Positions 26,454 through 35,833 of a DNA stretch of 64,000 bases are shown here, piece after piece. This stretch comes from an uncultured Thermoanaerobaculum sp. (GTDB lineage Bacteria > Acidobacteriota > Thermoanaerobaculia > Thermoanaerobaculales > Thermoanaerobaculaceae), in contig CALHAH010000028.1 in assembly GCA_937934115.1 (NCBI GenBank), positions 1-64,000 on the forward strand. Direction: 5' to 3'. Under the pieces are notes generated by a model. It saw only the letters and a program-made list of their open reading frames with translations. It was not told the DNA's origin and did no database searches. A program made the translations under genes and the position numbers. How positions within the stretch are numbered: the first letter of the stretch is position 1; each line of letters begins with the position of its first letter.

Positions 26454-26672
26454 GTGAATCCGCGCTGGACCGTAGCCGAGCTGCTGGCTACCTGTCCCCA
26501 GGCTGTCCTTGTCTTTACCAAGCATGGCATGGCTTGCGTGGGCTGCGATCTGAGCAGCTTCGACACATTGGCCATGGCCGCCGCTACCTACGGTCTTTCC
26601 TGGGAAACATTTGCTGCCGAACTTGCAGCGGTGCTCTCGGCGGCAGCGGCCTGCAAGGCCTCCACCGCGTGA
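26454..26672 (+). CDS. DUF1858 domain protein
   Basis: 72 residues from GTG 26454 with GGGAG upstream. The sequence TVAELLATCPQAVLVFTKHGMACVGCDLSSFDTLAMAA-xYGL is the DUF1858 signature. This small domain is also found fused to hybrid-cluster proteins and carries the CVGC pair (about residues 28-31). It may bind a metal or redox centre; the role is unknown. The last 85 bases overlap, tail to tail, the end of the opposite-strand pseudouridine synthase gene. Confidence 0.8.
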   Translation: MNPRWTVAELLATCPQAVLVFTKHGMACVGCDLSSFDTLAMAAATYGLSWETFAAELAAVLSAAAACKASTA

Positions 26673-27367
26673 AGAAGCCCTAAAGCTTCCAGCACGCAGC
26701 GAAAGTCTTCCGGCAGCGGCGCTGTGATCACGGCGGGGCCAGCGCCCTTTGGTAGGTCCAACCTCCAGGCGTGGAGAAGGGGGTGGGTGGGAGCCAAAAG
26801 AAAACGTAGGTGAGGATTTTTGACCCCGCGGTGCCTGGGACCGCCATAAAGGTCATCGCCCACGATGGGATGACCAGCGGCGGCTACGTGCACGCGAATT
26901 TGGTGCGTGCGACCGGTGCGGGGCATAACCAAAAGCAAGCTAACGGGGCCTTGGTGCGCCAAGCGGCGATACGCGGTTACGGTGCGTTTCCCAGAGGGAT
27001 CCACCCGCATCTTGCGACGGTCTTTGGGATCCGGAGCCAGCCCCGACTCCCAAACCCCCTCCTGCGGCTTGGGTTTCCCCCAAACCAGCGCCAGGTAGGT
27101 GCGGTGGATATCCCCCTGCGACAAAGCCTGCGACAGAAGCCGCAGCGTTTTCGTCGTGCGGGCCACCAGCACCAACCCCGTGGTGCCCACGTCCAAGCGG
27201 TGAACCAAAAAAAGTGGGCCCCAGCCCGAGGGTGGGGCTTCGGGTTCCAGGAGCTGATGCAAACGCTCTTCCACCTGGCCGGGTACAGCGCGTCGCGTAG
27301 CCAAGCTCAAGCCAGCTGGTTTGTTGAGGATGAGAAGGTCAGGGCTTTCAAAAACCACGACGCTCAC
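26588..27367 (-). CDS. RluA-family pseudouridine synthase
   Basis: 259 residues from GTG 27367. The catalytic motif HRLDVGTTGLVLVART (about 56-71) has the essential Asp. GRTHQIRVHVAAAGHPIVGDDLYGG (about 150-174) is the other conserved block of the family. No N-terminal S4 domain is present, so it is the short form. It converts specific uridines in rRNA or tRNA to pseudouridine; the target cannot be read from sequence. The C-terminal 30 residues are Ala-rich and low-complexity, exactly where the gene overlaps the opposite-strand DUF1858 gene, suggesting an added tail. Confidence 0.9.
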   Translation of the reverse strand: MSVVVFESPDLLILNKPAGLSLATRRAVPGQVEERLHQLLEPEAPPSGWGPLFLVHRLDVGTTGLVLVARTTKTLRLLSQALSQGDIHRTYLALVWGKPKPQEGVWESGLAPDPKDRRKMRVDPSGKRTVTAYRRLAHQGPVSLLLVMPRTGRTHQIRVHVAAAGHPIVGDDLYGGPRHRGVKNPHLRFLLAPTHPLLHAWRLDLPKGAGPAVITAPLPEDFRCVLEALGLLHAVEALQAAAAESTAASSAANVSQERP

Positions 27368-27487
27368 GCCTTCAGGTTGCCAGCTCTTGCCTGGCCTGTC
27401 CAGATCTTCACGGGTTTTTCAAGAGTAGCGCGTAGGGTTACCATCCGTAGTAGCCCTCGGTTTTTGGGGGCTGAAAGGAGGAGTAAC

Positions 27488-30385
27488 ATGCGAAGTAGGT
27501 GGTTGTTATTACCAAGCGTCGCCATGGCGCTGTTACTACTTTCAGCAGCTGGTGTTTGGGCGCAAACTGACGTCACCATGGCGCGCATCACCGGCACGGT
27601 GAAGGACGAGCAGGGCCAGCCCCTGCCGGGTGCCTTGGTGGAAGCCAAAAACCAAGAGACCGGCCTGGTGGCACGTGCCGTTGCCGATGCCAACGGTTTT
27701 TACCGTCTCTTGAACCTGCCCTCGGGTGTTTATACGGTGACTGCTAGCCTTTCCGGATTTGCCACGCTGGAAAAGAGCGACGTCCGCCTGGTGTTGGGAT
27801 CGGCGCCCACCGTGGATTTCACGCTGCCTTTGGCTACCGCGGCTGAAACCGTGACCGTCACGGCCGAGACACCGCTGGTGGAAGTGAGCAACACCACCGT
27901 GGGCACCACCATCCTTAACGAGCAAATCAAGAGCTTGCCGTTGAACGGGCGTGATTTTACGTCTCTGGTGTATCTCACCCCTGAAACCCGCCGCGAATCC
28001 CAGCGGGGTTACATTTCCATCTCCGGGCAGCGGGGCATCAACACCAACGTTACCGTGGATGGCGTGGACTACAACAACGCCTTCTTTGGTGGCCAGTACG
28101 GCACTGCCGAAGGGCGGGCGCCTTTAGCCATTTCCCAGGAATCTATTAAGGAATTCGCGGTCATCACCAACGGTGCTTCCGCCGAGTTTGGTCGCTCGGG
28201 CGGCGGTTTCGTCAACGTAATTACCAAGAGCGGCACCAACGATTACCACGGGTCAGCTTTTTACTACTGGCAGCCCCAAGACCTGGCTTCCGACCCACCG
28301 GTGGGGCAAAAGTTGGACCAAGAAAAGAAGCAGTTTGGCGGCTCCTTGGGCGGAGCTTTTGTCAAGGACAAGCTTTTCTTTTTCGCGTCCTATGACCAGC
28401 AAGACCAAAGCTTGACAATCCCCATTGATCCTCGCGTACTGGATGCCGACATCTTTGCCAAGTACCCGGTGCTGGCTTCGCCTCCCGAGTACGTACAAAC
28501 CCGCGATGGGCGCGTGCTCTTTACGCGCTTTGATTTCTTTGCCGGTCCCCAGCACCGCTTTATGGCCCGTATGAACTACAGTGATTACGAGGGCATTAAC
28601 GGTACCTCCACTAGCCCTACCCGCACCGAGTCCTACAACGGCATCGAGGGGATGTTCTCCCGTTCGTACGTGGCCTCGTACTCCGGCATTTGGGCCGATA
28701 ACCTGCTCAACGACTTCAACTTCCAATACGTGTTGGAGGATACGCCGCGCAAGGACAAGGGACTTGGGTTGCCCGATATTCAGGTCCGCGGTGTGGGGAA
28801 CTACGGAGAGGTGAGCTTCTTGCCCATCGTCTCCACAGCCGACCGCACCACGATCTTCGACACCGTCACCTACATGTGGAAAGACCACGTGTTTAAGGGC
28901 GGTTTTGAGTACAACGACACCTCTATTGACCAAATCTTTAAGGGCAACTGGCGTGGGGTCTTTATCTTTAACAACAAGGCTGACCTTTTGGCCGGCAAGT
29001 GGTCCGAGTACCGGCAGTTTGGAGGCTTGCAAGGGCTCACCGCTGATGAAGCCGGGCGCTCCAACTTTGGGCAAAAGGAGTACGCCGCATTTCTTCAAGA
29101 TCAGTGGTTCCTCTCGCCGCAGCTCACGCTTTCTTTAGGCTTGCGGTGGGAACGGCTGGATAACCCCAACTTCCCGATCTTGAACTTACGCGAGCAAAAC
29201 CCTGACGGCACCTACAAGCTCAACGGCAAAATTCCCGACGAGAAGAACCAGTGGTCACCGCGCATTGGCCTTTCCTGGGCACCAGCTCCCAGGACTGCCG
29301 TACGCTTTTCCGCCGCCCGTTTCTGGAGCCGCACACCTGCTTTGCTTTGGGCCCAAACCAACACATCCAACGGCTTGAAGGGCACCCAATACTTGATCTT
29401 TGCCCAGCGGGACAGCCGCGGCAACGTTATCGGACCGCCCACTGACCCCTTGGCGCCAGGCTGGGGCTCCGCTTGGGATCCCCATGGCGTTGCGCGCGTG
29501 GATTTTTCTTCCATTCCTATCCCGCGTGGCGTGGGCGTCTTTACCGTGGACCCCAATTTCCGCAACCCCTATACCGATCGTGTGACCTTGGAGTTTGAGC
29601 GCGAACTCTTTGCCAACACCGCCGCTTCCTTAAGCGTCACGTACGCCGAGTCCAAGCAGCTTGAGCGACTCACGGACGCCAACCTGCAATACGACGGCAC
29701 CATCGCCGTCAACGGTTTACCGCGCTACTCCCGCACCCGCCCCAACCCTGCCTACGGTCGCGTCACCGTGTACACCTCCGATGCCCGATCCAAGTACTGG
29801 GGCATTAGCTTGCTGTTGCAGCGCCGGTTTGTGGAGCGCTTCTTCGGCATGCTTTCGGTCACGTGGTCCGAGGACAAGGACAACGACTCCAACGAGCGCA
29901 ACTTTGCTGCCTTCTTTGCAGAAGACAAAAACAACCTGGATTTGAACTGGGGCTGGTCGGACCGAGACCAGCGCTGGAAAATCGCCGCCAACGGCACCTG
30001 GAATACCCCCTGGTGGGGGATTTCGCTGTCGGGCTTGTTCCGCTTTGCCACGGGTCAGCCGTACACCGCCTTTGCCGGGGCGGACCTTAACGGCGACCAG
30101 GACTCCGCCACTGACCGTCCGACGGTGAACGGTAAGCATTTCCCACGCAACAGCTTCCGTCAGCCTGATACCTGGTCTTTGGACCTGCGCTTGCAAAAGA
30201 CCTTTGACATCAAAGGCTTTAAGCTTGCCGCCATTGCCGAGTGCTTCAACTGCACGGATCGCGAGGACTACACGGTCACCAACACCATTTGGGGTACGGG
30301 CGAGACACCCCGCCCAACCTTTGGCGCCAAGTCCTACACCGGCACTCCCCGTACCATTCAGTTGGCCATACGCTTGGATTTCTAG
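27488..30385 (+). CDS. TonB-dependent receptor, Oar/CarboxypepD_reg type
   Basis: 965 residues from ATG 27488, with a perfect AGGAGG upstream. The signal peptide is about residues 1-26 (GVWAQ). A carboxypeptidase-regulatory-like beta domain follows (about 33-115: GTVKDEQGQPLPGALVEAKN). The plug region (about 120-240: SLPLNGRDF, GQRGINTNVTVDGVDYNN, GRSGGGFVNVITKSGTN) leads into a long beta-barrel ending in Phe (LAIRLDF). This is the acidobacterial Oar-like outer-membrane transporter family, proposed to import oligosaccharides or other large substrates with TonB energy. Surface loops are rich in Asn and Asp. A strong terminator follows. No partner SusD-like gene is nearby. Confidence 0.92.
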   Translation: MRSRWLLLPSVAMALLLLSAAGVWAQTDVTMARITGTVKDEQGQPLPGALVEAKNQETGLVARAVADANGFYRLLNLPSGVYTVTASLSGFATLEKSDVRLVLGSAPTVDFTLPLATAAETVTVTAETPLVEVSNTTVGTTILNEQIKSLPLNGRDFTSLVYLTPETRRESQRGYISISGQRGINTNVTVDGVDYNNAFFGGQYGTAEGRAPLAISQESIKEFAVITNGASAEFGRSGGGFVNVITKSGTNDYHGSAFYYWQPQDLASDPPVGQKLDQEKKQFGGSLGGAFVKDKLFFFASYDQQDQSLTIPIDPRVLDADIFAKYPVLASPPEYVQTRDGRVLFTRFDFFAGPQHRFMARMNYSDYEGINGTSTSPTRTESYNGIEGMFSRSYVASYSGIWADNLLNDFNFQYVLEDTPRKDKGLGLPDIQVRGVGNYGEVSFLPIVSTADRTTIFDTVTYMWKDHVFKGGFEYNDTSIDQIFKGNWRGVFIFNNKADLLAGKWSEYRQFGGLQGLTADEAGRSNFGQKEYAAFLQDQWFLSPQLTLSLGLRWERLDNPNFPILNLREQNPDGTYKLNGKIPDEKNQWSPRIGLSWAPAPRTAVRFSAARFWSRTPALLWAQTNTSNGLKGTQYLIFAQRDSRGNVIGPPTDPLAPGWGSAWDPHGVARVDFSSIPIPRGVGVFTVDPNFRNPYTDRVTLEFERELFANTAASLSVTYAESKQLERLTDANLQYDGTIAVNGLPRYSRTRPNPAYGRVTVYTSDARSKYWGISLLLQRRFVERFFGMLSVTWSEDKDNDSNERNFAAFFAEDKNNLDLNWGWSDRDQRWKIAANGTWNTPWWGISLSGLFRFATGQPYTAFAGADLNGDQDSATDRPTVNGKHFPRNSFRQPDTWSLDLRLQKTFDIKGFKLAAIAECFNCTDREDYTVTNTIWGTGETPRPTFGAKSYTGTPRTIQLAIRLDF

Positions 30386-30406
30386 TCCTCCTCCTCTGCG
30401 CATCTG

Positions 30407-30440
30407 AAAAAGGGGGCGCTGCGGCGCCCCCTTTTGTTTT
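30407..30440 (+). terminator. Rho-independent terminator after the TonB receptor
   Basis: An 8-bp perfect stem (GGGGGCGC / GCGCCCCC) with a TGCG loop, flanked by AAAAA and TTTTGTTTT. It begins 22 bases after the receptor stop. The core is shared with the terminator at 32588. Confidence 0.92.
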
Positions 30441-30569
30441 CCTGTGAGACCCCGGAACCCTTCATTCTGAAAATTTTTCGAGCAGACGGCTACTGGACGG
30501 TGCGGAGGTGAAAGATTTTCAAAAGTCTGTCCTGAGAGTTAGCCCATTTTTGTCACTCCAGCGAAACCC

Positions 30570-30598
30570 TTGACACCATTTTTTCCTGGGGATTAGCT
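30570..30598 (+). promoter_or_regulatory. Possible promoter of the M4 protease
   Basis: A perfect TTGACA at 30570-30575 is followed after 17 bases by TTAGCT (30593-30598), which is a poor -10. TAGCTT one base further is no better. Its position 26 bases before the start codon at 30624 is right for a promoter. Confidence 0.35.
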
Positions 30599-30623
30599 TA
30601 GTTCCAGGTGAAAGGAGGGAGGC

Positions 30624-32534
30624 ATGCGAAAGGGCTTTGTAACGTTTTTGGTTGTCACAATGGCCGGCGTGGCGCTTGCTGCCGTCCAGCAAGCCCCGCT
30701 CTACGAGCAAAAACGCATTCTTTCGGGAATGGAGCTATCGATGGCGTCCTTTGATGAGCGGGGAGTTCCCACGTTCCTCGCTGGGAACCTCGGCCAGGTG
30801 GCGGGAGGCGATCCCGTGGGCGCTTCCCTGGCTTTCCTAGAAGAAAAGAGAGCGGTCTTTCTTGCTTCCGGCAGGGAAGAGCTGGCCGTAACCAATGTGC
30901 ACGAAGACGATCTCGGCCAAGTTCACGTGCGGTTCCAGCAAACCCTTTACGGCCGGCCAGTGGTCGGCGCCGAGCTCATCGTGCACTGGGAGCCATCATC
31001 CGGGAAGGTGCTGGCCGTCAATGGGAAGTTCGTGCCTGTTGCCGACGTCCCCACGCAACCTCTCTTGGAAGCGCAAACTGCCCTGCAAGCTGCGGCACCG
31101 GCCGCAGGGATACGGTCGGGGACGGTGGTGACGGTTCCAGAACTCGTGTACGTGCCCACGGAGGAGGGCTTACGGCTGGCCTGGCAGGCCACCGTAGCCT
31201 ACGAACGGGACGGCGAACCCTATCTGGATAAGATCTACGCCGACGGCGACACGGGTGAGTTCCTCGGCGCGGAAGGGTTGCTGCACCGGGCCCTTTATCG
31301 CAAAATCTACAACGCTAATAACGGCACCTCTTTACCAGGGACCCTCATGTTTGTGGAAGGTGGTTCCTCTTCTGACACCATCGCCATGGCCGCTTACAAC
31401 AACTCGGGAATTACGTACAACTACTACAAGGCCAAGTTCAACCGCGATTCCTACAACAACGCTGGTGCGCAACTAATCTCCACAGTTCACTACGGGAACA
31501 AATACAACAACGCCTTTTGGAACGGCTCGCAAATGGTGTACGGCGATGGGGACGGTACGACCTTTGGACCGTTTGCACAAGCGCTGGATGTCGTAGCCCA
31601 CGAGCTTACACACGCGGTAACAAGCTCAACGGCGAATTTGGCTTACCGAAACGATTCGGGTGCTCTCAACGAAGCCATGTCGGATATCTTTGCAGCGGCC
31701 ACCGAGGCCTACAGCGTGGGTGGTATCAACGCCAACACCTGGAAAATCGGCGAGGCCTGCTACACACCGGCCACGCCCGGAGATGCCCTGCGCTACATGA
31801 ACAACCCTACGGCTGATGGGTACTCAAGAGACTATTACCCAGAACGGCTTTACGCGTACAACTGCACGCCATCCTCCAGCAACGATTACTGTGGCGTACA
31901 CGGTAACTCCGGCATTGCCAACCTCGCCTTTTACCTTATGGTTAGCGGCGGCAGCCACCCCCGGGCCAAAACCTCCATTGCTGTCACCGCCATTGGTCTT
32001 TCCCGGGCCGAGCAAATTTTCTACCGCGCCCTTACCGTCTACTTGACCTCCTCCAGCAACTACGAGGCTGCCCGCAACGCCACCGCGCGAGCCGCCAGCG
32101 ACCTTTACGGCTCCACGTATGCCACGTATGTACACCAAGCCTGGGACGCGGTAGGAGTACCTGGTGGCCCGGTGAACATGAACGAAACCGAGTCCAACGG
32201 CTCCATTTCCACCGCCAATGCCATCACCACCAACGGCACCAACCTTAGAGGCTTCATCGGCAGCTCCACCGACAACGATTACTTCAGGATTGGCGTGCCA
32301 GCTGGTAGGACCCTGGTAGTGTACTTGACGCCTCCGAGCACCATGGACTACGACTTGTACCTTCTTAACAGCTCGGGAACCAGGTTGGCCTCTAGTACCT
32401 ATGGAGCGGGCGTTCGGGAGCAGGTGGTTTGGAAGAATAATGGAACCGCCACCGTCTACGTGTACGCTCGGGTCTATGGCTATAACGGTGCTTACTCCAC
32501 CTCTTCACCGTACTACCTCAAGACCATTTGGTAG
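30624..32534 (+). CDS. Secreted thermolysin-like metalloprotease (M4)
   Basis: 636 residues from ATG 30624, with GGAGGGAGG just upstream. Signal peptide residues 1-20. The FTP/PepSY-type propeptide runs to about 215. The catalytic motif is HELTH (326-330: His326, Glu327, His330), the third zinc ligand Glu350 is in LNEAMSD, and the acid/base His426 is in CGVHGNSG. After the peptidase domain, residues about 530-636 form a PPC-type beta domain (FRIGVPAGRTLVVYLTPP), often removed after secretion. It is an exported, zinc-dependent endoprotease for protein degradation outside the cell. All catalytic residues are present. It is transcribed alone and ends at a strong terminator. Confidence 0.94.
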   Translation: MRKGFVTFLVVTMAGVALAAVQQAPLYEQKRILSGMELSMASFDERGVPTFLAGNLGQVAGGDPVGASLAFLEEKRAVFLASGREELAVTNVHEDDLGQVHVRFQQTLYGRPVVGAELIVHWEPSSGKVLAVNGKFVPVADVPTQPLLEAQTALQAAAPAAGIRSGTVVTVPELVYVPTEEGLRLAWQATVAYERDGEPYLDKIYADGDTGEFLGAEGLLHRALYRKIYNANNGTSLPGTLMFVEGGSSSDTIAMAAYNNSGITYNYYKAKFNRDSYNNAGAQLISTVHYGNKYNNAFWNGSQMVYGDGDGTTFGPFAQALDVVAHELTHAVTSSTANLAYRNDSGALNEAMSDIFAAATEAYSVGGINANTWKIGEACYTPATPGDALRYMNNPTADGYSRDYYPERLYAYNCTPSSSNDYCGVHGNSGIANLAFYLMVSGGSHPRAKTSIAVTAIGLSRAEQIFYRALTVYLTSSSNYEAARNATARAASDLYGSTYATYVHQAWDAVGVPGGPVNMNETESNGSISTANAITTNGTNLRGFIGSSTDNDYFRIGVPAGRTLVVYLTPPSTMDYDLYLLNSSGTRLASSTYGAGVREQVVWKNNGTATVYVYARVYGYNGAYSTSSPYYLKTIW

Positions 32535-32587
32535 GGCAGCGGCAATGGTTGCCTCCGGCAAGTTTTAAACCGAAATTTAACCAAGCA

Positions 32588-32618
32588 AAGGAGGGGCGCT
32601 GCGGCGCCCCTTTTTTCT
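32588..32618 (+). terminator. Rho-independent terminator after the M4 protease
   Basis: A 7-bp perfect stem (GGGGCGC / GCGCCCC) with a TGCG loop, preceded by AAAGGA and followed by TTTTTTCTTT. It lies 54 bases after the stop. The central 18 bases are identical to the terminator at 30407-30440. Confidence 0.93.
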
Positions 32619-33290
32619 TTGACGAGGCAGCAGCCCCGATTCCAGGGAAGAAGTTGGGCTTGAGAGTTGAACAAACCAATCCGTTCGGTGGCGAGTGGCA
32701 ACCAGCGAACGTTTTTCAGGGTGCTTGCGGATGCTTGACAACTGCTTGTGGTGAGCCTTAGTTTAAATTTTGATTATGCCGTGCTGCCCACGTTGGGGTC
32801 ATCCACGCCGCCGTCTTTCATGGGAACCCTTCGGCTCCGCTGCCCTTCCTAACGCGGCATCCTTTCACCGTCCGCCATGCCCTTCGCCGATGGCGATGGG
32901 GAGGGTGCCAGCTGCTGCAAAGCGGTTGCACGGGCCACGCCCACCAGAGCACAGGGGTGTTTCCGCGGCCAGTGTCAAAGCTGTCGCGCTCGCAGGGGGC
33001 ACGGCGCGAGAAGCACACGTAGCTCCGAAAAAAAAGGAAGGCTTTGCAGCGCAGCTCCCATGGAACGGGGGGCCAGTCACTGGGGCAAGGGCAAAACTCC
33101 AGCAAACCATAAAAGGCCGGCTCTTTTTGGCCAAACGTATGGGGGACCGCTTCTGGCCGGTGGCAAAACTCGGGTTTCCCTGGAGACCTTTGTGCCTGAG
33201 AGGCACAGCGCATGGCAACGTTCTTCGGCAAAAAAACCCCTACTGGCGGCTACAAGCCGGGCTTTCGCTTCGCTGGTGCTCAAAAAAGCA

Positions 33291-33328
33291 AGCGTACCGC
33301 AACAAAAAGTTGCCAGTGGCGGTACGCT
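33291..33328 (+). other. Hairpin in the leader of the Cys-rich gene
   Basis: A 10-bp perfect inverted repeat, AGCGTACCGC and GCGGTACGCT, separated by 18 bases. A smaller AAC..GTT pair lies inside the loop. It ends about 20 bases before the GGGAGG ribosome site of the gene at 33363, so it lies in its leader if transcription begins upstream. Confidence 0.6.
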
Positions 33329-33362
33329 CCCGGGGGAAAAACCGCAAAGGGAGGAAAAAACC

Positions 33363-34076
33363 ATGAGAGGGACACTACTGCTGTCTGTGGCAACTATTTT
33401 GGTTTCTGCCCCCATTTTTGGGCAGGACCCAGTGCCCCAGCGTGTGCCGAAAACTGCTCCTGCAAAAGCCCAGCAACCACCTATCCAGGCTTTGGTTGTC
33501 TACCGGGAAAGCAGCATTCCCCCTGAAATCGTGCGCGACATCGCCAGCGCCGTAGAAAATTCCCTGGGCTTTGCTGGCGCTCAGGAAGAAAGCCGTGCGA
33601 TGCCCTTCCACACAGCGGAGGCGCACTCGCTTTTTGTGCAAAGACTGGGCCAATACCTGCCATCGTTGGCCCCAGGCCAGCGCGCGGTCATTACCGTAAC
33701 TGTTGCTCCAAGGGAGGGAGGAAGCCCGGGAAGCGCATGGCGGCCCAACTGCCAAGGCTGGAGCTGTCCGTGGCGGTGTGATGCGGTGAGTTGTCCCGCG
33801 GGCTCGAAGCTCCTCAGTTGCTGCGCCGAGTGCAACGACGTGCGGGCTTGCTGCACGTATACGTGCATCAGGGAGCATACAAGCCGTCCTTTTTTTGCAG
33901 GACGCCAGTCGCAAAAGCCGGGCCGGGTGGCGGTGGAGCTCCTTTGTCTCATCGTGAACGGCGGGGCTGGCGAGGCGGAACTTGCGGCCTTAGAAGCCAC
34001 CGGCTTTGCACTGTGGGAAAAGGCACTTCCCCCCGGAAGTTCCGGGACACAGGTTGTGGTGTGGGGAACGCGGTAA
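33363..34076 (+). CDS. Secreted cysteine-rich hypothetical protein
   Basis: 237 residues from ATG 33363, preceded by GGGAGGAAAA. The signal peptide is about residues 1-20 (SAPIFGQ). Residues 21-115 form a soluble segment without Cys, with an STARTING-like ALVVYRESSIPPEIVRDIA stretch. Residues 130-168 hold ten cysteines (130, 135, 139, 144, 153, 154, 157, 163, 164, 168), including two CC pairs, and an eleventh is at 195. That density in an exported protein suggests several disulfides or metal binding. The final 40 residues are Ala/Gly-rich with no Cys. I do not recognise the family. A 5' hairpin precedes the ribosome site. It is followed by 297 bases without a gene. Confidence 0.6.
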   Translation: MRGTLLLSVATILVSAPIFGQDPVPQRVPKTAPAKAQQPPIQALVVYRESSIPPEIVRDIASAVENSLGFAGAQEESRAMPFHTAEAHSLFVQRLGQYLPSLAPGQRAVITVTVAPREGGSPGSAWRPNCQGWSCPWRCDAVSCPAGSKLLSCCAECNDVRACCTYTCIREHTSRPFFAGRQSQKPGRVAVELLCLIVNGGAGEAELAALEATGFALWEKALPPGSSGTQVVVWGTR

Positions 34077-34373
34077 CTGTGGGAACGAGGCGTTTGGGGG
34101 CGGCTACCCTAGAGAGAAAAGGCTTTGCCAACCCACCGCCAGCGGTTGAGCGTCGCTGCCAGTAACCGTTTACGAAACGTGCGCCCTCTACCAGGCAAGG
34201 GATGGTGCTTGCCGTGGGCTTTACCGCCAAGAGAGCCGCTTTCCCCCGGCCTCCTGGCATGGATGGCCAAAGGTCATGGCGCCCTCAGGGGGCAAAGTTT
34301 ACAGCACATAAAGCAAAACCGCTCAAGCCGTAACCCCCGCCCCAGGTTTTTGCGGCTTGTGTAAAGTAGCCCG

Positions 34374-35581
34374 GTGGACGTCCTGGTTTTGGCGGTGTTC
34401 GTAGCGGTTTACGTGGGCATGTTCCTGGGCGAGTTGCCGGGGCTGGCGTTGGATCGCACGGGAGTAGCCGTGCTGGGGGCCATTGCCCTGGTGGCCACCG
34501 GCCGCGTCTTTCCGGAAATGGCTTGGCAAGCGGTGGACGTTCCAACCTTGACGCTTCTGGCAGGGCTTATGGTGGTTTCTGCCCAATTTCGCCTGGCAGG
34601 GTTTTACGCGTGGATTGCTCGCCGGCTGGCGGCAGCATCCGTGTCACCACCCGTGCTTTTGGCTTGGCTTTTGCTGGTGGTGGCGGTGCTTTCCGCCTTT
34701 TTGGTGAATGACATCGTGTGCCTGGCCATGAGCCCCATTTTGGTTGCGGGTTGCGCGCGTTTCGGCTTGGAGCCGGTACCGTTCCTCTTGGGCCTGGCCT
34801 GCGCCGCAAACATTGGCTCGGCGGCCACGCTTATGGGTAACCCCCAAAACATGCTCATGGCACAAAAGCTCCAACCGGGGTTTCTCTCGTACCTGGGATT
34901 GGCTTTGCCCGTGGTGCTTTTAAGCCTGGTTGTGTGCTGGATGGTGTTAGTGCTGCAACAAAAGGGCCAGTGGCTGACCCATACCCCTATTCCTGCCGTG
35001 GAAATCCCGGCGTTTTCCCGGTATCAAGGCACAAAAGGCGTAGTGGTTCTGTGGGCGGTGGTGTTGGCCTTTTGCTTTACCTCCTGGCCCCGCGAGGTGG
35101 TGGCGGTAACAGCGGCAGGACTCTTGCTCACGTCACGGCGCATGGCTTCCCGCCACATGTTGGGCCAGGTGGACTGGCAACTTCTGGCGCTGTTCATTGG
35201 CCTTTTTGTAGTTATTCGCGCTTTTGCGGTAGAAGGGTGGATGAGCGCGGTACTGACGTGGCTTGCCGGCCAGGGGCTCGATCTCACGCAACCCGTGGTG
35301 CTTTTCGTGGCTGCTGCCGGCCTTTCCAACCTGGTTTCCAACGTTCCGGCGGTAATGCTGCTTTTGCCGTCGGCCACACACCCAGCGGCTGGCCCCATCT
35401 TGGCGCTGGCCTCTTAACGGGCAACCTGCTGGTGGTGGGCAGCATTGCCAGCATCATCGTGGTGGAACAAGCGGCCGCTTTGGGGGTGAAAATTTCGCCA
35501 AGGAGCCACGCGAAGGTGGGCGTAGCGGTAAGCCCTATCACGCTTTTTCTAGCCCTGGCGTGGATTGTGATGGTTTTTTGA
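34374..35581 (+). pseudogene. ArsB/NhaD-superfamily ion transporter, frameshifted
   Basis: Read from GTG 34374, a polytopic membrane protein of about 340 residues ends at TAA 35415-35417. The remaining 50 residues, LLTGNLLVVGSIASIIVVE and then a final membrane span, continue in another frame up to 35581. The stretch LVNDIVCLAMSPI, GSAATLMGNPQNM and LASxLTGNLLVVGS matches the anion or Na+/H+ permease superfamily (citrate/ArsB/NhaD-like), where both GNP/GN motifs are needed. One missing base near 35412 restores a 402-residue protein of normal length. The substrate is unknown. It is the first of several broken genes in a row. Confidence 0.75.
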
Positions 35582-35833
35582 CCCAAACCCCTTGCCAACT
35601 GGAAAAGAAGTTTTACCGTTCGCGCCATAAAGCAAGACGCTGCTGCCGAAAAGCCTCCAAGTAGTAGCCTCGGAAGGCTGCTTATCTCTTTTTGCAACGG
35701 TGTTCCTCTCTTTTGCGGACAGGTGAGGTGCGAACAGCTTTCCTGAGGTGGCCGTTTTTTCAACAAGCCGTTGTCCGGTGCCACCGGGAGCCTCCCCCCG
35801 TGGACTGGAGAGAGGCTAGGGAGGAACGTGTCC

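Larger units (their letters stand above)
32535..33362 (+). other. Gene-free interval
   Basis: 828 bases after the M4 protease. They hold its terminator (32588) and a long leader for the Cys-rich gene. Open frames here have no recognisable protein and no ribosome sites of note. A strong hairpin is present near the end (33291-33328). Confidence 0.5.

Noticed and set aside
32770-33366. A gene in the leader of the Cys-rich gene
   Set aside because: Composition is low-complexity and it has no ribosome site; it also overlaps the clear leader hairpin and the start of the real gene.
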